From positions 186,001 to 250,000 of the forward strand of contig NZ_PJAQ01000065.1 in assembly GCF_002836775.1 (NCBI RefSeq): a stretch of DNA of 64,000 bases, written 5' to 3'. A model generated the notes under the pieces. That model was not told where the DNA came from. It did not search any database and saw nothing but the letters and a program-made list of their open reading frames with translations. Both the position numbers and the translations under genes were made by a program. Origin of the DNA: Colwellia sp. 12G3 (GTDB taxonomy: Bacteria > Pseudomonadota > Gammaproteobacteria > Enterobacterales > Alteromonadaceae). Positions 27,428 to 36,951 of this stretch are shown here, piece by piece; the stretch's first letter is position 1; each line of letters starts with the position of its first letter.

Positions 27428-28956
27428 ACTATTCTTTAGAAGTAATGTTGCAACTAACCATTGCAATACCGTTGTTGGCGATTGTAGGTATTATCCTTGC
27501 TCAGAAAACGCCAAACATTCGTGAAGGCATAACAATTTCCGCCAGCATACTCTTGCTATTTATTGTAGCGAGTTTATATCAGAGTCTACTCTCGGGTAAA
27601 AACGTTAATGTTTTTTGGTGGGACATCATGCCCAACTTAAGTATTAGCTTCTCCATTGAGCCGTTAGGCATGTTATTCGCTTTAATCGCTAGCTTTTTAT
27701 GGTTGATCACTACATTTTATGCCATTGGTTATATGCGTAGCCACCAAGAAGAAAACCAAACCCGTTTTTATAGCTGTTTTGCCTTAGCTATTAGCGCTGT
27801 AATGGGCATTGCATTCTCTGATAATCTATTTACATTATTTGTATTTTACGAAGTATTAACCCTCTCTACCTACCCGTTAGTTACCCATGCAGGTACCGAA
27901 AAAGCCAAACAAGGCGGCAGAGTTTATTTAGGTATTTTATTAAGCACTTCCATTGCATTCTTCTTATTGGCTATTGCCGGTACTTGGTTTATCACTGGCA
28001 CTCTGGACTTCAAGCAAGGAGGCATATTCAATGCTGATGTTGATAAAACAATTGCCGGGGCACTACTTGTCTTGTTTATTTTTGGCATTGGTAAAGCGGC
28101 GATAATGCCTTTTCACCGGTGGTTACCTGCCGCGATGGTAGCACCAACACCCGTAAGTGCATTATTGCATGCTGTGGCGGTGGTAAAGGCGGGTGTTTTC
28201 ACTATTTTAAAAGTCTGCGTATTTATTTTTGGCTTAGATTTATTAGCCATATTACCTACCACTCAATTCCTACTCTATTTAGCAGGGGCTTCGGTTTTAC
28301 TGGCCTCGATTGTAGCTATGCGACAAGATAATTTAAAAGCACGGCTCGCCTACTCAACCATCAGTCAATTAGGCTACATTACTATAGGTGCACTATTAGC
28401 GACTTCTTCAGGTGTTATTGGTAGTTCTATGCATATCGCTACTCATGCCTTTGGTAAAATCACCTTGTTTTTCTGTGCTGGCGCTATTTTAGTTGCTGCA
28501 CACAAATCTAAAATAAGTGAAATGCGCGGGCTTGGCCGTCAAATGCCGTTAACAATGATTGCCTTTTTTATTGCCAGTCTCAGTATTATAGGTGTTCCGC
28601 CAACAGGGGGAACTTGGAGTAAATGGTTTTTGTTAATGGGAACAATTGAAACCGAGCAATGGGTATTGATGGTAGTGTTAATGGTCAGTTCTTTGCTTAA
28701 CATCGCTTATTTATTACCTATACCCTTTCATGCTTTTTTCTCTACCCCTTTACCCGAAAAACATGATGCATCATCAAGTAACCACGAATCAGTAGATTTA
28801 GCTTCAAGCGTAGACCAATCACAAGTACAAATAAAAGAGGCTCCATGGCCTTCTTTACTCGCTATTGGAATAACCACGTTCGGCTGCTTATTCCTGTTTA
28901 TCTATCCACAACCTTTATTTGATTTGGCAACGGCTATTTTAGCCAGCGGGCAATAA
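27424..28956 (+). CDS. Second MrpD/NuoM-like antiporter subunit
   Basis: This 510-residue ND-type membrane protein has about 14 helices. The key residues are Glu in 'LFTLFVFYEVLTLSTYPLV' (TM5), Lys in 'GIGKAAIMPFHRWLPAAMVAP' (TM7), and Lys in 'HAVAVVKAGVF' (TM8). A hydrophilic insert (about 440-470, rich in S, E, D, Q) precedes the last helix. It is a paralogue of the preceding mrpD gene (4-bp overlap). Duplicated MrpD subunits are known from group 2 Mrp systems. Confidence 0.9.
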   Translation: MNYSLEVMLQLTIAIPLLAIVGIILAQKTPNIREGITISASILLLFIVASLYQSLLSGKNVNVFWWDIMPNLSISFSIEPLGMLFALIASFLWLITTFYAIGYMRSHQEENQTRFYSCFALAISAVMGIAFSDNLFTLFVFYEVLTLSTYPLVTHAGTEKAKQGGRVYLGILLSTSIAFFLLAIAGTWFITGTLDFKQGGIFNADVDKTIAGALLVLFIFGIGKAAIMPFHRWLPAAMVAPTPVSALLHAVAVVKAGVFTILKVCVFIFGLDLLAILPTTQFLLYLAGASVLLASIVAMRQDNLKARLAYSTISQLGYITIGALLATSSGVIGSSMHIATHAFGKITLFFCAGAILVAAHKSKISEMRGLGRQMPLTMIAFFIASLSIIGVPPTGGTWSKWFLLMGTIETEQWVLMVVLMVSSLLNIAYLLPIPFHAFFSTPLPEKHDASSSNHESVDLASSVDQSQVQIKEAPWPSLLAIGITTFGCLFLFIYPQPLFDLATAILASGQ

Positions 28957-28959
28957 TTC

Positions 28960-29295
28960 ATGAAAAATGAGAAAAAGTACTTATTTGATGATCCCAAAAA
29001 TGTAAAACGTGTTTTATACATTCTATATAGCTGTTGTGCACTATTACTTATATTGGACTTTGTTATCCATCGCCATGTTATGCACAGTTGGGAAAATTTG
29101 TGGGGGTTCTACCCACTTTATGGCTTTGTGGGTTGTGTGATCCTTGTTTTGGTTGCCACTTGGATGCGCAGTTTCCTTATGCGTGATGAAGATTACTATG
29201 AAAAAGCAGACATGAATGACTCAGCTGAAACAACCAAAGAGCCCTTAACTAAAAATATCGCATCAAAAACAGGAGGTCATCATGTGGATGATTGA
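28960..29295 (+). CDS. Small membrane protein of the Mrp-type operon
   Basis: This 111-residue protein has two membrane helices (about 18-37 and 52-72). The N-terminal stretch is hydrophilic ('KNEKKYLFDDPKNVKRVLY') and the C-terminal tail is acidic, ending GGHHVDD. It does not match a standard MrpA-G subunit. It is 3 bp after the second MrpD-like gene and overlaps the third by 14 bp, so it is very likely an accessory subunit. Confidence 0.75.
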   Translation: MKNEKKYLFDDPKNVKRVLYILYSCCALLLILDFVIHRHVMHSWENLWGFYPLYGFVGCVILVLVATWMRSFLMRDEDYYEKADMNDSAETTKEPLTKNIASKTGGHHVDD

Positions 29296-30982
29296 AATAC
29301 CTCCTTTTATCCCCTTCTTTATCGGGGCATTAATTGCTGCCTTTACCCGTGGAGTATTACGTAACACTCTGATGATAATCGTGCCTATTGTCAGTGGTTT
29401 GCACCTTTGGATGGTACCAGAAGGTATTCATTTACAATTTGCTTTTCTTGATTACCAACTTAGTCCTTATCGCGTGGATAAGTTAAGTTTGATGTTTGGT
29501 TATGTCTTTCACATCGCCGCATTTATTGCCATTATTTATTCGCTTCATGTTAAAGACACTGTGCAGCAAGTATCGGCAATGCTATACGCAGGTAGTGGTT
29601 TAGGTGCTGTATTTGCCGGTGATTTACTTACCTTGTTTGTTTTTTGGGAACTATTAGCATTTACCTCAGTTTTTCTAATTTGGGCGAGGCGTACTCCGAG
29701 TTCCTATGTTGCAGGAATGCGCTATTTGATTATTCAAGTGCTCTCAGGGGTTATCCTCTTAGTTGGAGCACTTTTTTATGCTGTTGAAAATGGCACGTTA
29801 GATTTTGGTTATATTGGACTCAATGGCATTGCTGGCTGGCTCATTTTTATAGCTTTTGGTATTAAATGTGCTTTTCCTATCGCCCATAACTGGCTTACCG
29901 ACGCATATCCTGAAGCAACGGTTACTGGTACTGTTTTTCTTAGCGCTTTTACCACTAAAGTTGCCGTATATGCGTTAGCTAGATCATACCCAGGTACCGA
30001 GCTATTGGTATACATTGGCGCGGCTATGACCTGTTTCCCAATCTTCTTCGCTGTTATTGAAAATGATTTACGCCGAGTATTAGCTTATAGCCTGATCAAC
30101 CAAGTTGGTTTTATGGTTGTTGGCATAGGAATAGGCACCGCACTAGCGATTAACGGAGCGGTATCTCATGCATTTAACGATGTAATATTTAAAGGCTTAT
30201 TATTTATGTCAATGGGCGCAGTATTGCACATGACAGGAAAGATAAATGGCTCTGATTTGGGAGGCCTTTACAAAACCATGCCTAAGACTACAATCTTATG
30301 CATTGTTGGCGCAGCTTCTATTTCAGCATTCCCTCTTTTTAGCGGTTTTGTTAGTAAATCAATGGTGATGTCTGCAGCACTTGAAGAAGGTTATGATTGG
30401 ATTTGGCTAATGTTATTATTTGCTTCAGCGGGTGTATTTCACCATGCAGGCATTAAAATCCCTTATTTTGCCTTCTTTGCACATGACTCGGGTCTAAGAG
30501 CAAGTGATCCACCTAAAAATATGTTATTTGCAATGACAATCGCTGCATGTCTTTGTATAGCCATTGGTATATATCCATCAGCTTTGTATGCCTTGCTACC
30601 TTACGACACTGGTTACAATCCATATGATGCCACCCATGTTTTAGCGCAGACACAACTATTGTTCTTCTCTGCTTTAGCGTTTGTTTGGCTCAACTTAAAG
30701 GGCATGTATCCGCCGGAGCTTCGCTCGACAAATCTAGATTTTGATTGGATATATCGCCGTGCTATGCCGATAGTTTTTCAAAACATGTTCAGTATTATTT
30801 GGAAAACAGATCGTATAGTAAGAGATAAGATAAAAGAAAAACTCAGTTACTCTTTTGCTTACCTGGCAGGTAAAAATAACCGATTGAGTGGCTTACTTTC
30901 ACGAAACCACCCTTCAGGTAGCATGGCTATGTGGGTTGCTGTGATGCTTGGTATCTACTTACTTCTTAGCTTTGTTAAATAA
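29282..30982 (+). CDS. Third MrpD/NuoL-like antiporter subunit
   Basis: This 566-residue ND-type membrane protein has about 15 helices. Glu is present in 'LLTLFVFWELLAFTSVFLI' (TM5), Lys in 'FGIKCAFPIAHNWLTDAYPE' (TM7), and Lys in 'FTTKVAVYAL' (TM8). A C-terminal extension of about 90 residues includes 'IIWKTDRIVRDKIKEKL', an amphipathic stretch reminiscent of the lateral helix of NuoL/MrpA, and a final membrane helix. A strong AGGAGG site lies 5 bp upstream inside the preceding gene. It may take the structural place of the absent full-length MrpA; that is inference. Confidence 0.9.
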   Translation: MWMIEIPPFIPFFIGALIAAFTRGVLRNTLMIIVPIVSGLHLWMVPEGIHLQFAFLDYQLSPYRVDKLSLMFGYVFHIAAFIAIIYSLHVKDTVQQVSAMLYAGSGLGAVFAGDLLTLFVFWELLAFTSVFLIWARRTPSSYVAGMRYLIIQVLSGVILLVGALFYAVENGTLDFGYIGLNGIAGWLIFIAFGIKCAFPIAHNWLTDAYPEATVTGTVFLSAFTTKVAVYALARSYPGTELLVYIGAAMTCFPIFFAVIENDLRRVLAYSLINQVGFMVVGIGIGTALAINGAVSHAFNDVIFKGLLFMSMGAVLHMTGKINGSDLGGLYKTMPKTTILCIVGAASISAFPLFSGFVSKSMVMSAALEEGYDWIWLMLLFASAGVFHHAGIKIPYFAFFAHDSGLRASDPPKNMLFAMTIAACLCIAIGIYPSALYALLPYDTGYNPYDATHVLAQTQLLFFSALAFVWLNLKGMYPPELRSTNLDFDWIYRRAMPIVFQNMFSIIWKTDRIVRDKIKEKLSYSFAYLAGKNNRLSGLLSRNHPSGSMAMWVAVMLGIYLLLSFVK

Positions 30983-30995
30983 TATTTGGTTTATT

Positions 30996-31141
30996 ATACC
31001 CATCACACTTCAAGATGCAGATTTCAGCAAGTCGAGAAAGGGTCACATACAAGGCATGATTGAGGAGAATAGTTATTCTATTCCCTAAATCAATAACGCA
31101 GTAGGTGGCCCTTTCTGGGCTTGCCCGTAGGGAGCTAAATA
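30996..31141. repeat. Short interspersed element, diverged relative of the 266-bp MITE-like repeat
   Basis: It starts ATACCC 13 bp after the antiporter operon. It shares with the 33503 and 50050 copies the internal block 'AAGGCATGATTGAGGAGAAT' and 'ATCAATAACGCAG', an internal hairpin, and the later 'GGGAGCT'. The right end is poorly defined. Confidence 0.6.
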
Positions 31142-31539
31142 ATATAAGAGATCAGAGTGCAAGATTAGTAACATATTGAATTTTAAACTTTATATTTTTT
31201 AATTTAAAATAATTTAACCTAACTTACTCAAGTAATTAATACTCTGCACAGGAGTATTAGTTACTTTATTCGTTCCGGTATTCATTTGCCCTATGTTGTT
31301 ACCAGCGATTTACTCAAAAAATAAGTCCCCATACCTAATGGTGTTTATTAGCTCAATATTTCCTCGAAGACTCCCACTTATCCCATCACAACAAGTATCA
31401 AAATTTCTATAATATTTCTATAACGACCTATTATAAGTTTTTTATAAGACTATTTTCTAAAACCTTGTTTTAATCTTTCCAAATAAGGCGTCACAAGAAA
31501 AACGATTAAACCTAAAACAAAAAATTAAAGGAAGTATTT

Positions 31540-32262
31540 ATGAAAAAACTCTTATTACCCCTACTTATCGCTTCAACATTAAGCTCTCCGGTACTTATTG
31601 CTGCCGATTTTTCTGAAAATATTAAACAAGCGATGTCGGCTGATATTCGTACCGACAAAGAAAAAGATCGCGATCGAAACCGGAAACCAGTAGAAACGCT
31701 TAAGTTTTTCGGCATAAAAGATGATATGAAAGTATTGGAGTTGGTTCCTGGTGGTGGTTGGTATTCAAAGTTGTTAGCGCCTGCACTTCGAGACAATGGA
31801 CAGTTTTATTTAAGTCTGGGTACTAAAAATCTTAAAGACTCTCTACTGAAGAATGCCGCTTTTGATAAAGTTAAATTAGTAGGTAGTGAAGAGTACGATT
31901 TTATAAACCTAAACTTTAACGTTAACGATCTTGATGCGGTGCTGACATTCCGTAACTATCATAATTTTGATGAAGCTGAACGTATCAGCGTTAACAAAGC
32001 CGCTTTTAAGGCATTAAAGCCTGGTGGCGTTTATGGCGTAGTTGATCACACGCGCAGACATATGCAAAAAAACAACGATGAAAATGGTCGACGTTTTGAT
32101 CCTGTATTTGCGATTAAAGAAATTCAACAAGCAGGTTTTGTATTAGTTGATTATTCAAATCTACACTATAGAGCCGACGATGAGTTGCGCTTCGAAGTGG
32201 GCCGAAAAACGATTAGGGGTAACTCAGACCGTTTCACTTTATTATTTAAGAAACCTGAATAA
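31540..32262 (+). CDS. Exported class I SAM-dependent methyltransferase-like protein
   Basis: This 240-residue protein has a clear signal peptide (KKLLLPLLIASTLSSPVLIA-AD) followed by a methyltransferase-fold domain: motif I-like 'VLELVPGGGWYSKLLAPAL' (residues 66-84), 'NDLDAVLTFRNYHNF', and motif 'KALKPGGVYGVVDHTR'. This matches a predicted-methyltransferase family (COG4798-like) that is unusual in being exported. SAM is not normally periplasmic, so the catalytic role is unclear. AAAGGAAG lies just before the ATG. It is monocistronic. Confidence 0.88.
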   Translation: MKKLLLPLLIASTLSSPVLIAADFSENIKQAMSADIRTDKEKDRDRNRKPVETLKFFGIKDDMKVLELVPGGGWYSKLLAPALRDNGQFYLSLGTKNLKDSLLKNAAFDKVKLVGSEEYDFINLNFNVNDLDAVLTFRNYHNFDEAERISVNKAAFKALKPGGVYGVVDHTRRHMQKNNDENGRRFDPVFAIKEIQQAGFVLVDYSNLHYRADDELRFEVGRKTIRGNSDRFTLLFKKPE

Positions 32263-32669
32263 CACCCTTCCCTGCTTTTATCACTGTGATTAATTGGTTA
32301 ACGGTTGCAAGCCTTGCCTTCAAAGCAGCAAGTAGCAGACCCTCACTCATTTTACGGGATGAATAGGCTCAATGAAAATAAGTAGCTGATGAATAACCCG
32401 TTACTTTGTTAAGTACATTTAACTCTCGTTAAGAGTAGTTAAGTTAAGCTGATATTAATGATTTATATCGTTCAAAGGGCCTATTAGCGTAGGTTCTTTA
32501 ATTTGATTAATATATTTCAAGGTAGTGAATAAATATTATCTAATTAGCTAAAAACGCATCAATTACTGATGTAAATCAAAACATGAAGCGCATTGCTGTG
32601 TTCCACTTCATTACACAATTTTAGTAATTAACTTTGTCTTTCAACTGAGACAAACAAGTGCGAACTATT
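32263..32669. other. Intergenic region, nothing identified
   Basis: A 407-bp AT-rich spacer, presumably holding the promoter of the next gene. No ORF, strong hairpin or repeat was recognised. Confidence 0.4.
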
Positions 32670-33125
32670 ATGAATAAAACAGCAAAAATCATCTTGTTAT
32701 TATTAGCCTCCTTATTTGTATTTCTCGGTATAAAGAGTTATCAACACTCAAAACCTTATGCTGAATTAACCAATATTCAAACAATTAAAGGCACTGTATC
32801 TCAACTACATTGTCCACCAAAAGGCGCTGCATCATTAAGCCTTACCGACGCTGATTTAACCTATAATTTATCAATTAAATTTAGAACTGATTATTGTGAT
32901 GAAAAAAAATCACCAGTACTGTTAGGTAAAGAAGTTACTGTGCAATCGGTGCAAGTAAATGGCAGTTTTTATCAAGTTTATCAACTTGAAGATAATGGTC
33001 AGGTAATTTTAAACCCTAGTGATGTAGAAGCAGACCAATCAAGTGCTACCTTAGGTTTGTTTTTCTTAGCGTTTTTATTGATTACTTTAGTCGCTTATAA
33101 AAGTCGCCCTGTCAGCAATAAATAA
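32670..33125 (+). CDS. Hypothetical membrane protein
   Basis: From the ATG at 32670 (the frame opens at a GTG at 32658) the protein is 151 residues. It has an N-terminal membrane helix (about 5-22), a periplasmic domain of about 95 residues with two Cys ('LHCPPKG' and 'DYCDEK') that could form a disulfide, and a C-terminal membrane helix (about 124-142). The beta-rich middle resembles an OB-like domain. I do not recognise the family. Confidence 0.6.
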   Translation: MNKTAKIILLLLASLFVFLGIKSYQHSKPYAELTNIQTIKGTVSQLHCPPKGAASLSLTDADLTYNLSIKFRTDYCDEKKSPVLLGKEVTVQSVQVNGSFYQVYQLEDNGQVILNPSDVEADQSSATLGLFFLAFLLITLVAYKSRPVSNK

Positions 33126-33189
33126 GTAATACCCATTCCTTAAGTATTGCCCACTTGTACTGGTTAAAAGACAACAAACCTTCTATGTA

Positions 33190-33221
33190 CTCAATCCCAA
33201 TAGCCAACGATTGGAATTGAG
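33190..33221 (+). terminator. Hairpin after the small membrane protein gene
   Basis: Arms CTCAATCCCAAT and ATTGGAATTGAG pair at 11 of 12 positions with an 8-nt loop, 65 bp after the stop. No T run follows. Confidence 0.4.
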
Positions 33222-33502
33222 TGTCTTACCTTAATTTATTTTCTCTACGCACAACAAAGCCACAAACTTAATGAAAGGGCGACAACTCATTTTTTGCTTT
33301 GCCTCTCTGCTGACACTAGAGTTTAGCAGCCCAATATTTATTAGACGTATGTTGTTTTTATATATTGGGCCATTTTAACTTACCACCTTTTAGGTACAAA
33401 TGTTCGTATTGTCGTGCTTAACTGAGGAGTATCTTTTTTATTCTCACGTTTATTTTACTCCTCTTTTTTTCTTACCTGCTAAAATTAATTAACAGGTAAT
33501 TA

Positions 33503-33768
33503 ATACCAAGTTGATTAAGTTCTTTCCCACTCAGCGAGAATTAAAAGGCTTAGAGGCAAGGCATTGATTGAAGAGAATGGTTATTCCCTTATCAAAATCA
33601 ATAACGCAGCATGTAAACCTTTTAAACTCGCCCTCTGGGAGCTTTCTCGATGTTCATTAACATCGTTAAGTTTATTTGATTTAGAATGACTAAACCGAAA
33701 CAAATTTGCCTTGTTATTGAACATCGAGCAGAGCTCTGAGTTGGGAAGAAATTTAATCAAATTGGTAT
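33503..33768. mobile_element. MITE-like element, copy 1 (266 bp)
   Basis: The left end ATACCAAGTTGATTAAGTTC and the inverted right end (read as ATACCAATTTGATTAAATTT) form imperfect terminal inverted repeats of about 30 bp. There is no coding capacity and an internal hairpin around 'GATTGAAGAGAATGG'. By reading, it is the same length and sequence as the copy at 50050-50315. It ends 4 bp before the first possible start codon of the GGDEF/EAL gene. Confidence 0.85.
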
Positions 33769-33772
33769 AACA

Positions 33773-36700
33773 ATGGTTTTTATTGAAATGCCCACATATT
33801 TTTCCAAAGATATACTGCCAACAATAACCCTTGCGCTTATCTATGTTATTTCTGCAAAAATAGGTTTACTGTTTGTCTTTGAACAAGCTAATACCAGTCC
33901 TATATGGCCAGCTACGGGTATTGCAATAGCAGCAATACTGATAGGTGGTTTTCGTCTATGGCCCGGTATTTTCATAGGCGCTTTTTTGGTCAACTTGTCT
34001 GTTTCGTTTTCCTTTTTACTGAGTGTCAGCGTAGCGGTAGGCAATACCCTCGAAGCAGTTAGCGCCGGTTACCTTATTTTACGTTTTTCCAGCGCTAAAC
34101 CTTTCTCTAAAACCACCGAAACAGCTGTTTTTATACTCGCCATTTTTGCTGCCAGCCTGATTAGTGCTTCTATTGGTATAGGTAGCCTACTTGTCGCTGA
34201 TGTAATTACTCAGGAACGTTTTTTACTTTTATGGGAGACGTGGTGGATTGGGGATTTTGTCGGGGGAGTCATCGTCGCGCCATTTATATTAACCTGGTAC
34301 CATTTACCTAAAAATAGCTTTACCAAAAATCAATTGCTTGAAGCTATTCTTATCTTAACAACCACTCTAGGTATCGTTAGTCTCGTTTTTGGCCAATGGA
34401 TAATGTTAGACCTGTATAAAGAGTTGATGATGTTTTTTTTATTACCGATTATAGTCTGGTCTTCTTTACGTTTTCATCATCATGGCGTGACGCTGGTTGT
34501 TATAGTGATTGCAATCGCGGCTATCATTGGCACAAAAAATGGTTTTGGCCCTTTTATTTTGGCGAGCGAAAGTGAGTCACTGCTCCTTGTTCAAGCCTAT
34601 ATGGGCGCAACCATGTTTACAGCCTTATTGTTAATGGCTGCCCTAGAAGAAAGATTACAGGCTCATAGAGAAATACGTTTAAGTCAAAAAAATTTAAAAG
34701 ACACCATTACAGCCCGCACCCAAGAATTAACAGCGTCTAATGTGCTCCTAGAAAATGAAATACACCAGCAGAGCCATCTTACAGACTCTTTAAAAGATCT
34801 TTTATATTATATTGATCATTCCTCAGCCGAAGACTTTTATATTAACTGCGCTAAAACCTTAACGCAGACCTATAAAACACAATTTTCATTTATTGGACTC
34901 TTTGCCGATAGAAAAAAGACCCGTATCAAAACGCTAGCGGTCTGGGCAGAAGACGGTGCAGCTGAAAATTTCACTTACAACCTTAAAGGCTCTCCATGTG
35001 CCGACGTATTAGACCATTCGATGGAATTTATTTGTAGTGGGGCAGCACAGCTCTATCCTGATGACGAATTACTTATTCAAATGGGTATAGAAAGTTACTT
35101 CGGTTCACCTTTAAAAACAGTAGCAGGGGAAGTTATTGGTATCATGGCCGTGATGGACACCAAACCTTTAACTATCGATACCGCGTTAAAATCAGTATTG
35201 GGTTTATTTTCAAATAAAGTGGCCCAAGAACTTCAAAGAAGAGTATCGATCGAAGAACTTGAATTGGCGGCTAGTGTCTTTGATGAAAGCTTAGAAGCGA
35301 TAATGATTTGTGATGTTAATGCCAATATTATTCGAGTGAATCCTGAGTTTACCGAAATTACCGGATACGGGCTAAATGAAGCGTTAGGCAATACCCCAAA
35401 ATTATTAAAATCAGGACATCATTCAGAAGATTTTTATGCGCGTTTATGGTCAAGCATTAAGAATAAGGGCTATTGGAAAGGAGAGGTAACCAATAAACGC
35501 AAAAATGGTGACCTATTCATTTGTTGGCAAATTATCAAAGCGGTTAAAGACAATGTCGGTAATGTTCAACAATACATTAGTATTTTTTCCGATATTACCG
35601 AAAAGAAAAAGGCAGAAGAGCAAATATATAAACTGGCACATCACGATCTAATTACCCAATTACCTAATAGGCTGTTTTTTCAAAAAAGGCTTAATGATTC
35701 AATCATACTTGCTGATAATGCAGCGCACCAACTGGCCGTCATGTTTATCGACCTAGATCATTTTAAATTAATTAATGATACCTCCGGTCATTCCGCGGGC
35801 GACGAGTTATTACAAAAAGTGGCATTGAGACTTAAAAAAATCATCGGTATTAACAATGTTATCTCTCGGTTTGGCGGAGATGAATTTACCGTATTACTGC
35901 CTTATATTAAATCAACTGAAGAAGTAGCGGCTGTAGCCGCTGACATACTAGACTCTTTACTCTTACCTTTTTCTATCTTGAGCAATGAAATAACCATTGG
36001 TGCGAGTATTGGTATTGGTATTTTCCCTGACGATGGCAAGGACGCTTCAACCTTACTTAGCTGTGCGGATAATGCCATGTATAGTGCAAAAGAAGGTGGT
36101 AGGGCGAGTTGTCATTTTTATACTAAACAGATGAGAATTGACACCCATGAAAGAGTGATGATGGAAAGAGAACTTAGGGATGCTCTTAAAGATGGTGAGT
36201 TTTTTCTGCATTATCAACCTCAAATTGATATACGAACAAATAGCGTTATTGGCACTGAAGCATTGATAAGGTGGCAGCACCCTACTAAAGGTCTAATCCC
36301 TCCGGATAAGTTTATTCCCGTTGCTGAAGCGACAGGATTAATTGTACCTATTGGTCAATGGGTCATTGAAGAAGCTTGCCGACAACTACAGCTTTGGATA
36401 GACGATGGATTTGACGATTTGACCATGGCTATTAACCTTTCAGCTAGACAATTTTTTCAAAAAGATTTACTAGAAATCATCGAACAAGCCATAGAAGTAT
36501 CCGGTATTCCGCCGTCCAAATTAGAATTTGAAATTACCGAAAGTATGATGATGGTAAATATTGAAGAAACCATTGAGACTCTTCATAAAATAAAAAGTAT
36601 AGGGGTGCAATTATCCATAGATGACTTTGGGACAGGGTATTCGTCATTATCATATTTAAAAAGATTTCCACTGAATAAAATCAAAATTGACAAGTCATTT

Positions 36701-36949
36701 ATCGATAATATCACTGATAACACAGACGATTTATCCATAGTTAAGGCCATTATTGGCATAGCACATTCACTTAACTTAACCGTCATTGCTGAGGGGGTTG
36801 AAACAGTAGAACAATATCAACTACTTACTCAATATCAATGTAATGAAATTCAAGGCTATTATTTCAGCAAGCCTTTAGCCGGCTTAGAAGCAGGAAACTT
36901 TCTTATAGAAATGAAAAATGTACAAGTCAATTTTGGCTCATTAACTTAA
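33773..36949 (+). CDS. MASE1-GAF-PAS-GGDEF-EAL c-di-GMP enzyme
   Basis: This 1058-residue inner-membrane protein has in order: a MASE1 sensor with about eight helices (10-300), a coiled coil (310-335), GAF (about 340-490), PAS (about 500-615), GGDEF (about 625-790) and EAL (about 800-1050). The cyclase site is RFGGDEF, without an RxxD inhibitory site five residues before it. The EAL site looks complete: 'TEALIRW', 'NLSARQF', 'EITESMM', 'DDFGTGYSS', 'KIKIDKSF', 'AEGVETVEQ', so phosphodiesterase activity is expected. The start is ATG 33773 or ATG 33788; the latter fits MASE1 better. The gene lies directly downstream of a MITE-like element. Confidence 0.93.
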   Translation: MVFIEMPTYFSKDILPTITLALIYVISAKIGLLFVFEQANTSPIWPATGIAIAAILIGGFRLWPGIFIGAFLVNLSVSFSFLLSVSVAVGNTLEAVSAGYLILRFSSAKPFSKTTETAVFILAIFAASLISASIGIGSLLVADVITQERFLLLWETWWIGDFVGGVIVAPFILTWYHLPKNSFTKNQLLEAILILTTTLGIVSLVFGQWIMLDLYKELMMFFLLPIIVWSSLRFHHHGVTLVVIVIAIAAIIGTKNGFGPFILASESESLLLVQAYMGATMFTALLLMAALEERLQAHREIRLSQKNLKDTITARTQELTASNVLLENEIHQQSHLTDSLKDLLYYIDHSSAEDFYINCAKTLTQTYKTQFSFIGLFADRKKTRIKTLAVWAEDGAAENFTYNLKGSPCADVLDHSMEFICSGAAQLYPDDELLIQMGIESYFGSPLKTVAGEVIGIMAVMDTKPLTIDTALKSVLGLFSNKVAQELQRRVSIEELELAASVFDESLEAIMICDVNANIIRVNPEFTEITGYGLNEALGNTPKLLKSGHHSEDFYARLWSSIKNKGYWKGEVTNKRKNGDLFICWQIIKAVKDNVGNVQQYISIFSDITEKKKAEEQIYKLAHHDLITQLPNRLFFQKRLNDSIILADNAAHQLAVMFIDLDHFKLINDTSGHSAGDELLQKVALRLKKIIGINNVISRFGGDEFTVLLPYIKSTEEVAAVAADILDSLLLPFSILSNEITIGASIGIGIFPDDGKDASTLLSCADNAMYSAKEGGRASCHFYTKQMRIDTHERVMMERELRDALKDGEFFLHYQPQIDIRTNSVIGTEALIRWQHPTKGLIPPDKFIPVAEATGLIVPIGQWVIEEACRQLQLWIDDGFDDLTMAINLSARQFFQKDLLEIIEQAIEVSGIPPSKLEFEITESMMMVNIEETIETLHKIKSIGVQLSIDDFGTGYSSLSYLKRFPLNKIKIDKSFIDNITDNTDDLSIVKAIIGIAHSLNLTVIAEGVETVEQYQLLTQYQCNEIQGYYFSKPLAGLEAGNFLIEMKNVQVNFGSLT

Positions 36950-36951
36950 CA

